64,000 nt of DNA. It comes from Pleodorina starrii (lineage: Eukaryota; Chlorophyta; Chlorophyceae; Chlamydomonadales; Volvocaceae). Shown here one piece after another: positions 1 to 12,900 of this stretch. Numbering within the stretch: position 1 is the stretch's first letter; each line of letters begins with the position of its first letter. The position numbers were made by a program, and so were the translations under genes. Below the pieces are notes generated by a model. The model ran no database searches, was not told the DNA's origin, and worked only from the letters and a program-made list of their open reading frames with translations. The stretch covers positions 1,962,001 through 2,026,000 of the forward strand of contig BRXU01000013.1 in assembly GCA_030267565.1 (NCBI GenBank). The letters are read 5' to 3'.

Positions 1-67
1 CCAGGACGCCGCAAGCTGGGCCCACCCCAAGTCCCCAACCCAGCCTTATTTGCCGCTGCTCTCTCAG

Positions 68-1429
68 CTAGCTGGCTGGCCGGCTGACTGGCTGCATCGC
101 TGGGCGCACCTCAATGCTGAGGCCCTTGCGCCGAGCCAGCTCCTCCACCACCTTATCCTCCCCCGCCAGACGGTCCAGGAAGGCCTCATTATTGACCAGC
201 GCCGAAATGAACTGCTCGTTGCGGATGAGAGCAGCGACCAGCGTCTACGTGGGGGGAGGAGGGGGGAGCGGCAGGGAGGGGCGTTGCGGCTTGCGGGGGT
301 GGGGGACAGCAGGGCGCGGCAGGGCGCAGGGGCAGCGCGGGGCAAGGCAGGCAGCTGGGGGCAGGTGGTGGTTACGGCGCGCCCGGGCGCAGCGACTCCC
401 GTCCCGAGGCGTGGCGTGTGAGAAGAAGACTTGCAGTTGGGGCGGGGCGCGATCGATAGGTCAGGAAGGTGGAGGGAGGGAGAGAGTCGAGGGTGACGTT
501 GGCCGTCGATAGCTGCCGAAAGGGAGCGCATGGCTGTCTGACCTTGACGTCGGTGCTGGCGTTGATGGCCGGCATGGCGGGGATGTCCATGGCCACGACG
601 GGGCTGGCGACGGCGGCCTCCGCCGCTACGTCCAGCAGGGCGACATCCATAGCCGCCACCGCCGCGGGGGCTCGCGTGCGCTCCTCTGCGGTGAGACCGA
701 GGGGGCGGGCGCGGACGAGGAGGAACTCAAAACTGAGGGCGTGGCTGGGCACTGCAGCCGTGGACCGTGGCCGAAGCTTGTGGCCACCTCCACTGCAAAT
801 GTGACTTATTATTTTGTCCTGCTCCGGGCGTCATTACTGCTGCTGGTGGTTGCGAAGAGGCATCAGGTACACCCCCTTGCCCCTTCAGGCGGATCACAAG
901 GAAGACGCGAGTTGATCGGACGCGTTTCATGTTATTAATACGTTTTTGGACATCACTCACCGGGTGATGCACCGGAGGACAGCTCTGTCAGCGGCTGCGC
1001 GGCCTGCCACGGATGTAAGGGGCATTGAGTTGCGCCCAAAGGAAGTGTACCAGTCAAACGGTGGTGTACTCCACATATCTCACCAAACAAATGCTATTAT
1101 GTCCAAATTCCAGGGCTACCACGCAATAAGACGATCATATCAACTCGACAGTCGGGGCAACATCCATCTCAACTAACCTGCAAGCTCAAGAGCTCGTCCC
1201 TCGCAACGTCTGCCCATGCTACATTAGAGATAAGCATCTGTGCTGCAATTGCGGAAATGCAAGTCGCGACATGACCCGCGTTCCTCTGAGGCACGCAATC
1301 CTCCTGACGTGCTGTCGCCGCTGGGGCGATTGGGTCGCGGCCTGCTGTCGCATTAACACGGACAGACCGCTTCGAGTGCGCATTGAATGATTGAGATGAA
1401 GGCTTCGGATGCCTTTTCAAGCCGAGCAT
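68..1429 (-). CDS. Unknown plastid-targeted (possibly thylakoid-lumen) protein, 226 aa, 4 exons
   Basis: I do not recognise the family. Exons on the minus strand are 1429-1178, 1003-961, 751-543 and 244-68; every junction is GT-AG and keeps phase, and the chain ends in TAG. The ATG at 1429 opens a Ser/Arg/Lys-rich stretch like a chloroplast transit peptide (residues 1-50), followed by a short hydrophobic segment (about 58-72) ending in AWA before an acidic region. That layout resembles a bipartite stroma-to-thylakoid signal with an AxA cleavage site. The mature part is Ala/Val-rich, with a charged helical C-terminus (residues 170-215) containing EELARRKGLSIEV. The upstream start is inferred from targeting features; exon 2 is only 43 nt and is the weakest part of the model. 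The 3' UTR lies off the left edge. Confidence 0.55.
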
Positions 1430-4373
1430 TTTCGCGTGTCGCAGTAGCCGATCGGGTACAAGTGAAAGACTTTGTGAATAATACTGTTCAAAAATGTACA
1501 CTTGTGCAATTACAGCTTAGTGTGTTCGGGAGAACATTTACAGCGTTGTGACTTTGTAGACCCTACCACCAACCGAAACCACCCGTTCCTGCGATGCTCC
1601 GGAATCAACTGGCAAAGGCAATTGACCGACGATTCGAATAACTTGATGTACTATCTAATTCGCAGTTATTATGTTTTTGGTGCTGTGCCGAAAGTAGGAA
1701 CTCCTTCGGGGCGGTCGGTGCCAGGGGCACGCGCTGCCCGGCTGCTGACACACCTGGCTGAACACGTGAACAGTCCCACGTACTATATCTTAGCCCTCAT
1801 CAACACCGTTCAATTTATGAATGCACGGTATGCGCTTGAAGTGTAGGAAATACCGTCGTTCCTCGAGTCTCCCCCGGTACCAGTTAAACCCGCAAGTTTC
1901 TGTCAGGTCTGTGGGTGCGCCTAACTTACTTGTGGATGGCCAGGGCCTGTCGCCAGTTGGCGAGCCTCATGGCGAATTCCCCATGGCCGTTGAGTCGGGC
2001 TGGAAGCATCGGGTTGGGCTATTCCGCACGCCTTGAACTCCCAGCGCCGCCCTCTCAGCGTGTTTCAGTTTCTTGCACCAGCACCTCGACATCTTCACTG
2101 CCATCGTCATGTGAGAAAGGCAGCCCCTTCCCGGGCCTGCACTCGGGCGCCAGCTGTAAGAACAACAGCGCAGCTGAGGATCAGAGTACCATGCCTTACC
2201 ATGCAGCCCGCAGCCCGCAATGATTAGCACTTTTGTTCTCGAAGGCGTGCAGCCCCCGCCTGCAGAGCGAGCGAATGCCCACCGAAAAAAAGCCGAGCAG
2301 GACTTTTGGCTTGTGCAAAACCTCCGTTGCGGCGAGATACCAGGAAGCAGGAGCCAGCACGGCCCGCTGGCTGTACCCTTCCAGTGGGTTTGGACGATTG
2401 GAGCCCACCGCAGTACGGATAACATCCACATTCCACAAGAACGACATTTGCGGCAACTGTGGTGTCCGTACGCCTCCAAAACGTAACAACCACACACACC
2501 TTAAGTATGCACGCGCTCGTTTAGACATCATCTGCGCACACACGCCGCAGTTCCACAGTTACACACGCCCCGTGGCGCTGCCGTGTGCTGCCGTACGCCA
2601 GTGTTACAGGATATGTGCAGGAAGCGCCCCGCCGGCTCCGAATTCACCCGCTGTGAGAAGCCGCCTAGCGCGACGCATGTCAGGGATAGTTGCGGGCGCA
2701 GACTCGGTGTGACCCGTGGGTCACTTTTGGTGGCTGCGAGGTGGCTTTGACAAGACCGGGAGATCATACCCCGCGAGGGCAGGTCCGTCCTGTCCAACAG
2801 CCCTCAGTCCGGCTCCTGTGTCCTGTCCCAACCCACAGCCGGAGCAAATACCTCCCGGGCGTCAATATTGTCGTCGACGGGTGGGGCTCGCACAGCTCAC
2901 CCCCTCAGCACTTCCACATATTACTGCTGGTCGGAGATCTACACCAAACTCACGTCAGTCACGTACCAAAAAACATAATCGGCCGCGGTGCCCCGATATC
3001 AGCGTCACTGCGAGGAAAAAGGCCGCTTGCGTGCTGCCCCATCAGGCATACTCTCGCTCGTACGTCGCTCACGGCGAGAGATAAGATAAACAAGTAACAG
3101 ACCCCGGACACAAATCGCGAGCGCTCTCACAGCTCATATCAAAGTAGGGTTTGCATGCAGGAATACGAACTGCCGTACGTTCCACAGGAGGCCGGTGTCA
3201 CCTCCTCACACACGTGCGTTGGGCCTCATCTCCGACGAGGCCATTCGCGTCATGCGATGGTGGGTGCAGCGCGAGCACGGCACCGGCAGCGACAATAGTA
3301 CCGGTTGCATAGGACAATAGCGCCCCCTTTCCGCCGGGCAGGACCAGAAGCGAGTCAGGACTAGATGAAACAATAGCTGGGACTGCCAAGACTTTGGAAG
3401 CGCGTAAGCGGCGGCGCGATCACGGCGAGGAGTGTGTCACTCAAGACCTACTAAGGAACAGTCGAAAAGGTCGCAACACTAAAACAGAACACTCAAGATT
3501 GCAACGGTAGCACTCGGAAACGAATCTACTTGATAACCGCGACGCACTCGATAAAACCCGCGCTGTAATGCGCACTAGACCACACACACACACACAGACA
3601 CACACACAAATACACAAACACACACACTCGCCGCACTCAGTCCTTCTCTTCCTCAACATAAAGCCACACACAGAGGCCGAGTTTTTAACACCTGTAGCTC
3701 GGGGCCCCACGTGAGGGCCCGATCAAATCCCCAGCCGTCGAGCAGTGACGAAGAAGCCGCTGGACATGCCGAGCCGAAAGCCAAAGAGCCTCTTGAATGC
3801 GGTGCAATAGAAGCCACGAGGAGCGTGTGCGGTACGGCAGAAACTCGGGTGATCACGCAGCGTGAGGGACACCCCCGGGGGGGGGGGAGGGATGGCGCTA
3901 AGGGCACCATGCTTTGCAAATGGGCTTGCGTGCCTGAACCTGCCGGCTGCCTCTGCCTGCATGTCCTCCTGCCTGCCTGCCTGCCTGCCTTCATGCATGC
4001 AAACACCACGGCCACGCAATGACACGGACAGCGCCCCGACAGCGGCATTTCGCAGCGGCTCGAGGTGCCGCGATAGCCCGCAGCTGCGTCGCGACGCACA
4101 TAACACCACTTCTACTACTTTTACGGCAGCGCTACCGCCCTCCAGCCATGACGTGCCACATATCTGCGCGGGGCGGCACGGCGCGGGACAGCCGCCAGCC
4201 GCCAGCCGCCAAACATGAACCTACTGCTGCCGCGCCGCCGCATCGCCCCACCGCCTGCAGCGCCGAAGGGCGGTGCTGGCGAGAGCGCTCCAGCTGACAG
4301 CTGCGACCGCGGCGGCGTCCGGGCGCCGCCGGGCCGTTGGCCCATCGACCAACGCCGCCCTCCAAAACCACCG
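1430..4373. other. Intergenic region, no convincing gene
   Basis: I found no splice-consistent coding chain here. It holds the promoter side of the leftmost gene, a perfect GACCCGTGGGTC palindrome at 2711-2722, a CA-rich tract near 3580-3630, a G run near 3880, and a (CCTG)n stretch near 3955-3990. Base composition is lower in GC from about 1030 to 1900 than in the neighbouring genes. Confidence 0.5.
3580..3630. repeat. Imperfect (CA)n microsatellite
   Basis: A run of CA dinucleotides interrupted by GA and AA steps lies in the intergenic region. No function is implied. Confidence 0.85.
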
Positions 4374-4378
4374 TTACA
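4374..4378 (-). terminator. Candidate TGTAA polyadenylation signal of the DUF2993 gene
   Basis: TTACA on the plus strand reads TGTAA on the minus strand, about 260 nt downstream of the stop codon at 4635. TGTAA is the usual volvocine poly(A) signal. Assignment rests on motif and position only. Confidence 0.4.
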
Positions 4379-4562
4379 CATCCTGCCAGGCAACCCGCAA
4401 AGCTGAAGCCCACCCCGCACCCCCTGCTGTGCTGTGTGCTGTGTGCTTTGCGCTGTGCAGGGAGCGCCCTCTCCTCCGTCGGCCCACAGCTTCAGCTCCC
4501 TCTTTACGGCTCCCCGTCTGCGTGTCGGAGTCCACGTGCCCGCCCGCCCTCCAGCCAGCCGC

Positions 4563-4639
4563 GGGGCTCAGCCGCGGGGCTCAGCCGCTGGGGCTCAGCC
4601 GCGGGGCTCAGCCGCTGGGGCTCAGCCGCGGGGCTCAGA
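4563..4639. repeat. Tandem 13/14-bp repeat overlapping a stop codon
   Basis: Six copies of a GGGGCTCAGCCGC-like unit alternate between 13 and 14 bp. The last copy runs into the TGA of the DUF2993 gene, so the repeat forms the start of its 3' UTR. Confidence 0.8.
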
Positions 4640-7242
4640 ACTTCATGTCTAGGGGCGGCAGCTGCAGGATGGCGACCTTCATGGTGATCGTCAGCACCGC
4701 GGGAACCAGGGCTGACGAGTCCGCGGCGCCCTGCCCGGGCCGAGGCTCAGAGGCGGGCGCGGAGGCGGGAGCGGGGGCACCCGACCGCGGCGGCTGGGCG
4801 GCGAAGCCGGCGCGCGGCGAGCCCGCGTTCGCGCTCGCGCCCCCGGCGGCTCCGACGTTGGGCCCCGGAAGCTGCACCAGCAACACCGGGTTTCGGAGCT
4901 CGATACCCTGCACGATGGGAAGAGAGAGGTCCGTCATAATGCCGACCCACAAAAACAGGGCGGGGGATTTTGCAGATGTATGTTATCGTACCAGTACCGG
5001 TACATGCGAGACCGTATGTATATGCACCGGCACAGGTCGGGCCAAGGTCGGGCCCAGGTCGTGACTGTGTGGTGCGACACGCAGCTGTGTGCGGTTGCAT
5101 TACCACCTTACCTTGCCGGGCTGCCCCGCACGGCGACAGTTCAGGATCACTTCGCGCAGGTCTCAGGTCGGTCCGCGCAAGGCCCTGATACCGTGTCACC
5201 GTATCGCCGCATTGAATGTGTGCTGCCCCGGGGGCACAGCACCCAACGCACCTGCAGGTTAATCACGAGGCCGCTGAAGAAGCGCCGCAGCCCCTCCGCC
5301 ACAACCTCCGCGCCCGGATCCATGTCTGCCTCGCCGTACGCGACACCGTACTCGTCCACCGAGGCGGCGCTGGCGGCGCTCAGTGCCGCGACATCCGCAC
5401 CCGCCGTCGCCGTCGCCACACCCGCGCCCGCCGTCGCCGTCGCCACCGGTGCGGGCGGCGCCACCGTCATGGTCCGAGCCCTTCCGCCAGACGACCCCGT
5501 GCTGCCGAACCCGGGACCAGACCGTGCGCCCGCCACCGCCGCCGTCGTGGCTGCAACCGCTGCCGCCGCCGCCGCCGCCACCGCCGCCGCCGCCGGGGAA
5601 TCATCCGTGCTGGTAACCGATGCGAAGCTTCCGGTCGTGGACCTCGCAGCCGGCGCCAGTACGACACGCCTGGCGGACACCGTCAGCTGCTCCAGTGTGT
5701 TTGAGGAGGCCACTACGGAGGCGACGCCGCCTGCGCGCGAAGCCGCGGCGGCGGCGGCGGCGGACCTGGCCGCTGCGGCCGCGGCGGCGGGCGGCGGTGT
5801 GGACATGGTGACCGCGTAGCGCTGTCCATCGCCGGCCCAGGTGCCCTGGTATGTGATGATGCCGCGGCCGGTGGCTGGGTCGAGCCGGACGCTGGCGGTG
5901 CTGCGGTCGAAGATGAAGGCGTGGCCCTGCGGAGGGGGACGGTGGACATTGAGCGTGTGCGCAGGTGCGGGGCAGGTTGGGTAAAGGAGGAAAGGAGCAC
6001 TTGGAGCGGTGTGTGTATGTGTGAGAGTGTGTGTGCGTGTGTGGAGTAGGTGGGTTGTGGCGTGTGTTGAGTGCGCAGGGTGGAGCGACCATTGGAGCCT
6101 GGCTGAAGGGGCCACACGCCCTGTCGCCAGTCTCAGCCATATGCCATGACACTGCTCTGGCACTGGCCTTGGGCAGAGCAGCCAGGCGAAAGGCCCGGGC
6201 ACCTAATGGCACCCTTGTTCGTCAGCTTGAAGAGCACCCTCCCCATGGCGCCCTCCCCAGGGGGGATGGTACCCAAAACCCAATGCCAGACGCGGCGCGG
6301 CCCAAATGGCAGCCGACAGATTGCCAAACGAACGGGGCACCCACGGTTCGCACCTTGACTGCCCGGGCCGCCGCCGCCACCATAAGTGGGTGCACCATGA
6401 AATTCGCCAGATCCTGGCTGGTCAACGTAAAGGCTACGGAGCCCTGAGGGGGAGGGTGGAGAGGTGGGCGGTACAGGGAGGGGGAGGACGGAGGAGTTGT
6501 GGGAAAGGGAATGGACTGTAGTGGTGAAGAGGGCGGGAAGAGGTGGAGAGGACGCGGGTTGGTCTCGGAAGTTCAGCTTCGAGACCGCACACACCTGCGG
6601 CACGTTCTTCAGCGCGACCGTCTGCTGCCACACGAGCTTCTGGTAATCCAGAGCGAGCTCTCCCACATCCACCATTAACTGGTCTGCTGTCAGTTCAAGC
6701 GGAGTTCGCCACTTGAAGCCGCGGACGGTCATCCCGCCGAACTTGCCCTCCAGGAGCCCCCAGGCCGTCGACCGAACGTCAATGTGGATGCCGGAATGCT
6801 GTTTAAGCCGAGTTGTCAAGGCCAGCGTAAAGGCTCGTTCCAGCAACTCGGAGGTCTGCGCAGGGCGGTCGCAAGGCGGTGAGCGCGTCACATGCGAGGT
6901 GTAGTAAAACGTTATGCCATGCAGCAAGCCGTTTCTGAGGAGCTGGACCAAGATTATGGAACATGAAGATGATCCAAGACATGCTTTAAGCGCAACAGGC
7001 GCTGTTTTGCCTTCCGATCCCGGAGTTACGCATGCATCGGGTCCGAGGTCCCCATGTGTGGCTGACCCTTAAGCGTTGCAACCCACATGGCGAGCCGCTG
7101 CGGGAATGGTGTCGTTCACTTACCATGTCCTTTTTGCCCGCAGCTGGTGTGGAGTTGCCCAAAGCTTGAGTCCCGAAACCCTTGACGGCGAAATGCCGGG
7201 CGCCACCAACAAGGAGCACACCCTGACGCTCGTGAACGCCAT
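4635..7242 (-). CDS. Plastid DUF2993 (LmeA-like) lipid-binding family protein, 482 aa, 6 exons
   Basis: Exons are 7242-7124, 7097-7067, 6855-6595, 6443-6354, 5926-5252 and 4907-4635, all in phase. Residues 1-50 (MAFTSVRVCSLL...) look like a chloroplast transit peptide. The DUF2993 core begins at about residue 51: the segments VRGFKWRTPLELTA, LTADQLMVDVGELALDYQKL and FTLTSQDLANFM match the family pattern of plant and cyanobacterial members, and the C-terminal part (FSGLVINLQGIELRNP) is the closing beta region. DUF2993/LmeA proteins bind phospholipid in bacteria; the role in algae is not established. About 150 residues of Ala/Thr/Val-rich sequence (exon 5) interrupt the domain. The first two exons are short and less certain than the rest. 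Confidence 0.75.
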
Positions 7243-8023
7243 GTTTCAACCGTGTAGGACCTGGTTGGCGAACGGTGGCGGAACGCCCGGCCTGCATGGC
7301 TTGAGCGTCCTTGACGAGAAACGATTTTGAGGTTCCGCTCTTCGTGCACAAGACCGCTACAAGTGCTGTGTCTTTTGCTTATTGAGATATCAACGTGATC
7401 ATAATAATCAAGGAAAAACGTCACTGAAAGTCGTCGTGCGGCCGAGTTGGTGGTTCACCTTGATACCACGACCCGCAATATATTTCGGAGTTGACGTAAT
7501 CAAGACAAATGTGTGTAGTTTTAGTTTGCATGCAGGTAAACGTCGGCAAGATTTCGGGGCAACCAAGAAGATCTCGTGCTCAGCACGGCAAGTCCAGTTT
7601 GAGCCGGCTCTGATCTGAGCAAATGCAACCGCGTAACTTGACAGGCGTTACAAGCTTCAATGCACGGAAGGCGGGGCTTTGCGCCTGCGTGCTGCGTTGA
7701 CGCACAGAAGTTGAGGGGACGGAAGAGCCAGGATTTCAGTCTGCCCTCCCAACCGCCATGGCTACACAAGACACGCGGCCCCCTGCCCCGCTCACCAGCC
7801 AGCACTAGCACGCCCTTTCCGTGCGCACCCCGCCCTCCTCAAGCCTCCCTTTCCTTCGCACTTCCGCAACCAAACCGCCGCGCCGCCGCATCCCGTCCCA
7901 CCACAAGCACCGTCTTTCCACGCAAGTCATGTCGCGCAATCCTGGACGACAACACGTCCACAAGCCAATTCCAATAATATACTTGAGCCGCGCAATCATC
8001 GCCATCCCGCTGGCCCTCTTCTA
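7243..8023. promoter_or_regulatory. Spacer: DUF2993 upstream region and PEMT 3' flank
   Basis: Both neighbours run on the minus strand, so this 781-bp gap holds the promoter of the DUF2993 gene and the 3' UTR of PEMT. TTACA at 7648-7652 (TGTAA on the minus strand) is a candidate poly(A) signal for PEMT. No core promoter element was recognised. Confidence 0.4.
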
Positions 8024-9376
8024 TCAGAAGCGATCCTCCACAATACCCGACATCACATACAGACCAGTCCAGTAAACAGCAGTCAGCAGCGCCTGCGGGT
8101 GCGGCATCGCCGCGTGCAGCAGGACCAGCATACCCCAGACAGTGATCGCGCTGCCAACGTACTGCGGGTGCGAGATGTGGCTGAAGGGCCAAGCAGTGAC
8201 CCACGGGACGTTGCGGCCAAGGCGAACGCCGTAGTACACGCCCGTGACGCCGATGGCTCGGTACGTGCCGATGTTCAGTGCCTGGCGAGTGATTTGCGAC
8301 AGCGGGCATGCAGGCATGGCGAAGGCACGGAGGGCAAGGAAAGGAGTCAGGGCAGGATGGGGATGACAGCTGCAGGGAGAGCAGGCACCGGTGTCCTTTT
8401 CTAGCGGCAAGGCGCTAGGCGGTAGTGGTCCTAAAGCGCCCTGGGCGGCCTTCGGAGCTAACAAGTTGCTAACGGGCTCCTTCCCCACGACCACCACCAC
8501 CGCGCGAGCTTGAGCTTATCCACGACACGAAAACGCTCACGTAGAGCTCCGAAACCGAAATCGAGCCGCCGCCAGTTGCTTTTCCGCTCGTGCACGCTCG
8601 ACAGTAATCGACCTCTAATCCCATCCCACAGAGCACCTCCAAGCACCTGTTTTCACGTGGTGCGTCATTCCGTGTCGTACCTGGCCGTACCCCACCAGCA
8701 CGCCCGCCAGCAGCACCTGCCACACCGACAGCGGGGTGCGCGGGCACACGCCGGTGGGTTGCGAGGACCAGACCCACAGAAACACAGAGATGAACTGGAG
8801 CGCTGCGATATGCGGAGGGAGGGCAGAGGAGGCGAGGGGAGGCGTGAGGGTAGCGAGGGGGGCCGACGGGCGTGTTCAGACGAGCAGTCTTTGGAGCTGC
8901 CTTTGCTTCCAGGCTGGAATGGCTGACAAGCCGCTGCCGCTCCACCCACACCGCAGAGTCCCCAGGTGCCAACATGTACCCCGCTGTCCGCTGTTCGCAT
9001 ACCACCCTCTCGCGGCGCTCCCTGGACTCCTGGGACTCCTGGGACTCCTTGGACAAACCCAATTGGGTTGAACCCTTTTTGCAACCCGTGGTGTACCATG
9101 CTCGCACCCCCGCACCACGACACAGGCACCCAAGCCGTTGCACCGAAGACTGCTGCGCTCACCCTTGCCCGCAGCCCCCGTCCAGGCGAAAATGGGCACG
9201 GACTGCTTTCCGAACGTTTGCCGCCAGATGCGAGGCTTGAGCCACACAAATGCATAAAGCAAATGCGGCAGAGCCAGCACCGCCAGAAGAGAACGGGTGG
9301 ACACCGCGGGCGCGACCAGCTGCTGGCACAGGCGCGGGCTCAGCAAGCCCCAGTCTCCGGCTGCGGCGTCCTCCAT
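8024..9376 (-). CDS. PEMT: Phosphatidylethanolamine N-methyltransferase / phospholipid methyltransferase, 197 aa
   Basis: This enzyme uses S-adenosylmethionine to methylate phosphatidylethanolamine or its mono- and dimethyl forms towards phosphatidylcholine in the ER. Exons are 9376-9163, 8802-8681 and 8281-8024, with junction phases 1 and 0. The 197-aa product has the usual small size of the family and several hydrophobic helices (LLAVLALPHLLYAFVWL near the N-terminus, LQFISVFLWVW, and VWGMLVLLHAA). The diagnostic C-terminal motif is FSHISHPQYVGSAITVWG, followed by a terminal EDRF where the family has a conserved Glu-Asp. The ATG at 9376 is the first in frame; an open reading frame continues 5' of it, so a slightly longer N-terminus is possible. 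It shares a 611-bp upstream region with the divergent SET-domain gene. Confidence 0.88.
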
Positions 9377-9987
9377 TGCGATTGCAGCAAGAGCGTCCGT
9401 GTACGAACGTCTTACCGCCCGTAAAGAAGCCCTGTCCTCCCTAGGGAACGGGCTGTGAGTGTAGGCGGCACTAACGCTGTGGGCGTCGACCGCGCTAACG
9501 GCTGCGGGCTAGTTGATGCTTGATTAAGCTCCCAGGCGATAAGTAATAAATTGATCTAAAGGCAGGCTGCTGCGGATCTGGCGTTGGAAGAGCGATTGCG
9601 TAAAAACGTGCCGCCGACCAGTTGGCCCACGGTCGGCGCCCTTTGCAGATTGCTAGACGGCCAGTTAGTGCCAACGAGTTGTGCAGTAGTGATCCGATGT
9701 GCATGTTGAGCTTTCAGATCGTTGCGATGATGGGCGTCAGGGAAAAGTGTACCTCCTTCGGAGCGCAGCGCGCGCGGCACGGCCCTGCCACCGCAGACCC
9801 ACGACGTCATAACAATACAACCTCGATCCTCATTCAGAATTAAACAGTTCATGTAAGATTTGATTATATTGATGGAACTTGATTGCACCCTAAGTTCCCT
9901 AACTGTACCGTAAAGTGTGAACGAAAGTCGCAACTGTACAAAAGCGTAGGTCAGATGTAAAGCAGCAGCCACAGTCAATAGCTAAAA
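9377..9987. promoter_or_regulatory. Bidirectional upstream region of PEMT (-) and the SMYD4-like gene (+)
   Basis: The two start codons are 611 bp apart and diverge. The central part is less GC-rich than the coding flanks. No specific element was recognised. Confidence 0.5.
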
Positions 9988-12900
9988 ATGCTGGATCAGC
10001 TTGAAGCTTTGGCGGGTGCGGACCGGCGGGTGGCCGAGGCAATGGCATCCCGGGACCCTTCCCGCGTCAGGGATGCGGTCGAACACGCTCTCCTGGCGCA
10101 GCCTGAATTTTTCGCCGAGGCAGTCACACAGCTAACAAGCGGAGAGGTGGAGGTACGCGCCTGCAATCCTTAAAAGTCAATAATGCGGAAGCCGTGTGCG
10201 CAAGCACTAGGTTTCGGGAATACGACAAGGGCTGCCCCGCTGCGGAGCGATGAGTAGTAGGGGCAACTTGACGGTCCCTGCCACCTTCTTGCCCCCTTCT
10301 ACGACCCCGAAAACCTGCGCCTCTGCCACTCGACCGAAAATAGAAACGACAACAGCAACGCATGGACACCACACCGCACACGCAGGGTTGCGCTCCCGTG
10401 CAGCAGCGCGCGGATGCGGCCAAGGACCGCGGCAACGCGCTCTTCCGGAAGGGCCAGTACAGCGAGGCGATTGAGTCGTACACCGGTACGTGCAACTGGC
10501 AGGCGCACATAGCCGTCTCCTTACACACCAAGCACGCCACCGCCACGCCTCCATGCCCGCTCCCGAACCTCAATCCCAATCCCCACAACGCCACCTGCCG
10601 CGGTTCCGAATTCCAAATAACTCCCGGTACCCCCACAATGCCGCCCCCGCCACAGAGGCCCTGCAGCACCAGCAGGCGCTCACCGCCAGCGGCCGAGCCG
10701 CCGCCAGCCGCCTGTTCAGCAACCGAGCCGCGGCGCTGCTGCGCCTGGGCGGAGCCCCGCCCGCAGCTGCCCCCGCGCCCGCGCCTGCCGCCCGCGGCCT
10801 CGGCCCTCCTTCGTCACCCTCTTCCTTCTCAGCCACCTCACCCGCCGCCTCAGGTCCGGGTCCGGGTCTGTCATCGGTGGCTGCTGCGGCCGCCCGGTCC
10901 GCCCTGACCGATGCCCAGTGCGCCGTGGCGGCTGACCCGCTGTTCGCCAAGGTAGGGTGAGGACTGAGAAGGGGTCGTGACTCGTGAGGAGGGCCACCGT
11001 CGCAGGGGATGCGGCGGTGGCGGCAATCAAAATATCTGTGCATGTAAATATTTTATCATAAAAAAATTGGCGCTGTCTGGAGGGCACGAGCGTGTCAAGA
11101 GCGCTGTTGATCCCCCCCCGGATGGACTCCCGCTGCCCCCGCAGGCGCACTACCGGGCGGCATGCGCCCGGAGGGCCCTGGGGGACCTGAGGGGGGCGCT
11201 GTCGGAGTGCCGCAGAGCGGTGGAGGCGGGGGGCGGAGGGCCAGGGGGGCCGGCGGGAGGCAGCGGGGCAGGCGCAGGAGGCGGCGGAAGGGCGGCGGGA
11301 GGGAGGGCCGGCGGCGGCGGGGGAGCTGGCGCTGGCGGAGGCGGCGGCGGGGGCGCTGGCGGCGGCGGCGCCGCGCAGGTGGATGACGCGGCGGCGCTGC
11401 TCTCTGATCTGGAATTGGAGCTGAGTCGGGCGCAAGGGCGTGAGGGCGAGGGCGAGGTGCAGGGGCAGGGGAGGGGCAGGCGGCGCGGCGGTGGAGGCGG
11501 TGGGGCGGCGGGAGGAGGCACGTGCTCTGTGGAGGAAGCCAAATTCGGCGGGGAGGCGCTGCCCAGGAGCGCCACCGACCCACGGGTCATTGAGGGCTGC
11601 TCAGCGGAACTCGGCCGCCACCTGATCGTGGACCCGGCGGCGCCGCCGCTGCCGCCGGCGATGGACGTGTTGTACGACTGGCCGCTGGCGGCGGTGCTGT
11701 GCAAGCGCTGGCGGCGGCGCGGCGGCGGCGGCGCCGGTGTCGGCGCCGGTTCTGGCGCGGCGTTGCTGCGCTGCTGGCGGTGTACGGCGCCCCTGCAGGC
11801 GGAGTACGGCACCGTGCCGTACCCGTGCCTGTACTGTCCGATGGCGCTATACTGCAGCCCGTATTGTAGGTACGACGGGCGGGAGCTGCGACTGTGCTTC
11901 GCGCCCGTCAGCTGTGCATGTACGCTATGCCCCCGACCCCAACCCTCCGACCACCACCTGAGCACCTGACCTGCGCTGTCCCTCACTGGAGCGGCGACCC
12001 ACACACACACACACACACGCATACACACACGCACGCACGCAGGGACCACGACCTGTTCCACGTCCCCGGTGGCTGCGAGTGCGGACTTCCCTGGAGCCAC
12101 CTGCTGCCCGAGGAGGCGGTGCTGGCGTGCAGGCTGGTGCGGAGGGCAGCAGCGGAGGCGGAGGTGACGGAGGCGGAGGTGACGGAGGCGGAGGTGACGG
12201 CGGAGGCGGAGGCGGCACGGGATGTGGAGGCTAAGACTGGGGAGCCTCCGTCGGGATCCACTGGCGGAGACGTGCGCAAGCGGTCGGCGGCGGCGGTGGC
12301 GATGGGGGATCCCCACATGACCCGCGGGTCGGCGCCGACACGGGAGGTGCTCGGGAAGCTGCTGGCGCACTGCGACAGGTGGGCTGGCACGGCAGTACGG
12401 CACAATGCGGGTACGGCACAGAGTACCGTACATTGGTACGGCAGATCCGGGTTATCAGGGTGATGGGAGAGGTAGTACGGTGTGGCACGTCGGCGAGACA
12501 CCACACGCCGACTTTGCAGCGGCCGTAGGAGCGGTGCAGCGATTGTTGAGTGCCCTTCGCGTCCTCCCCGTCTTCCCCGTCTTCCCCTTCGCTAACCAGC
12601 GCCAGGCCAGTTGTTGGCAGATCACCTCCCTTTCTTTGTCCTGCGGTTCATTTCTGCCGCCCCGGTCGTCCCCCCTTTACTCCGCCGCCCCTCTCCCCCG
12701 CCAGCCTGGAGCCTCCGGATCTCCTCCGCACCGCCGTACTCGCCGCCACCACAGCCGCCGCCTACCGGTCCGCCTGCCACGCGGCGCTGCGGCGGTGGCT
12801 GAAGCAGCGGCTGCAGCCCCCGGAGATGATGGAGGCGACGGAGACGGAGGCGGAGGCTGCGGAGGCGGAGGCTGCGGAGGCGGAGGCTGCGGAGGCGGAG

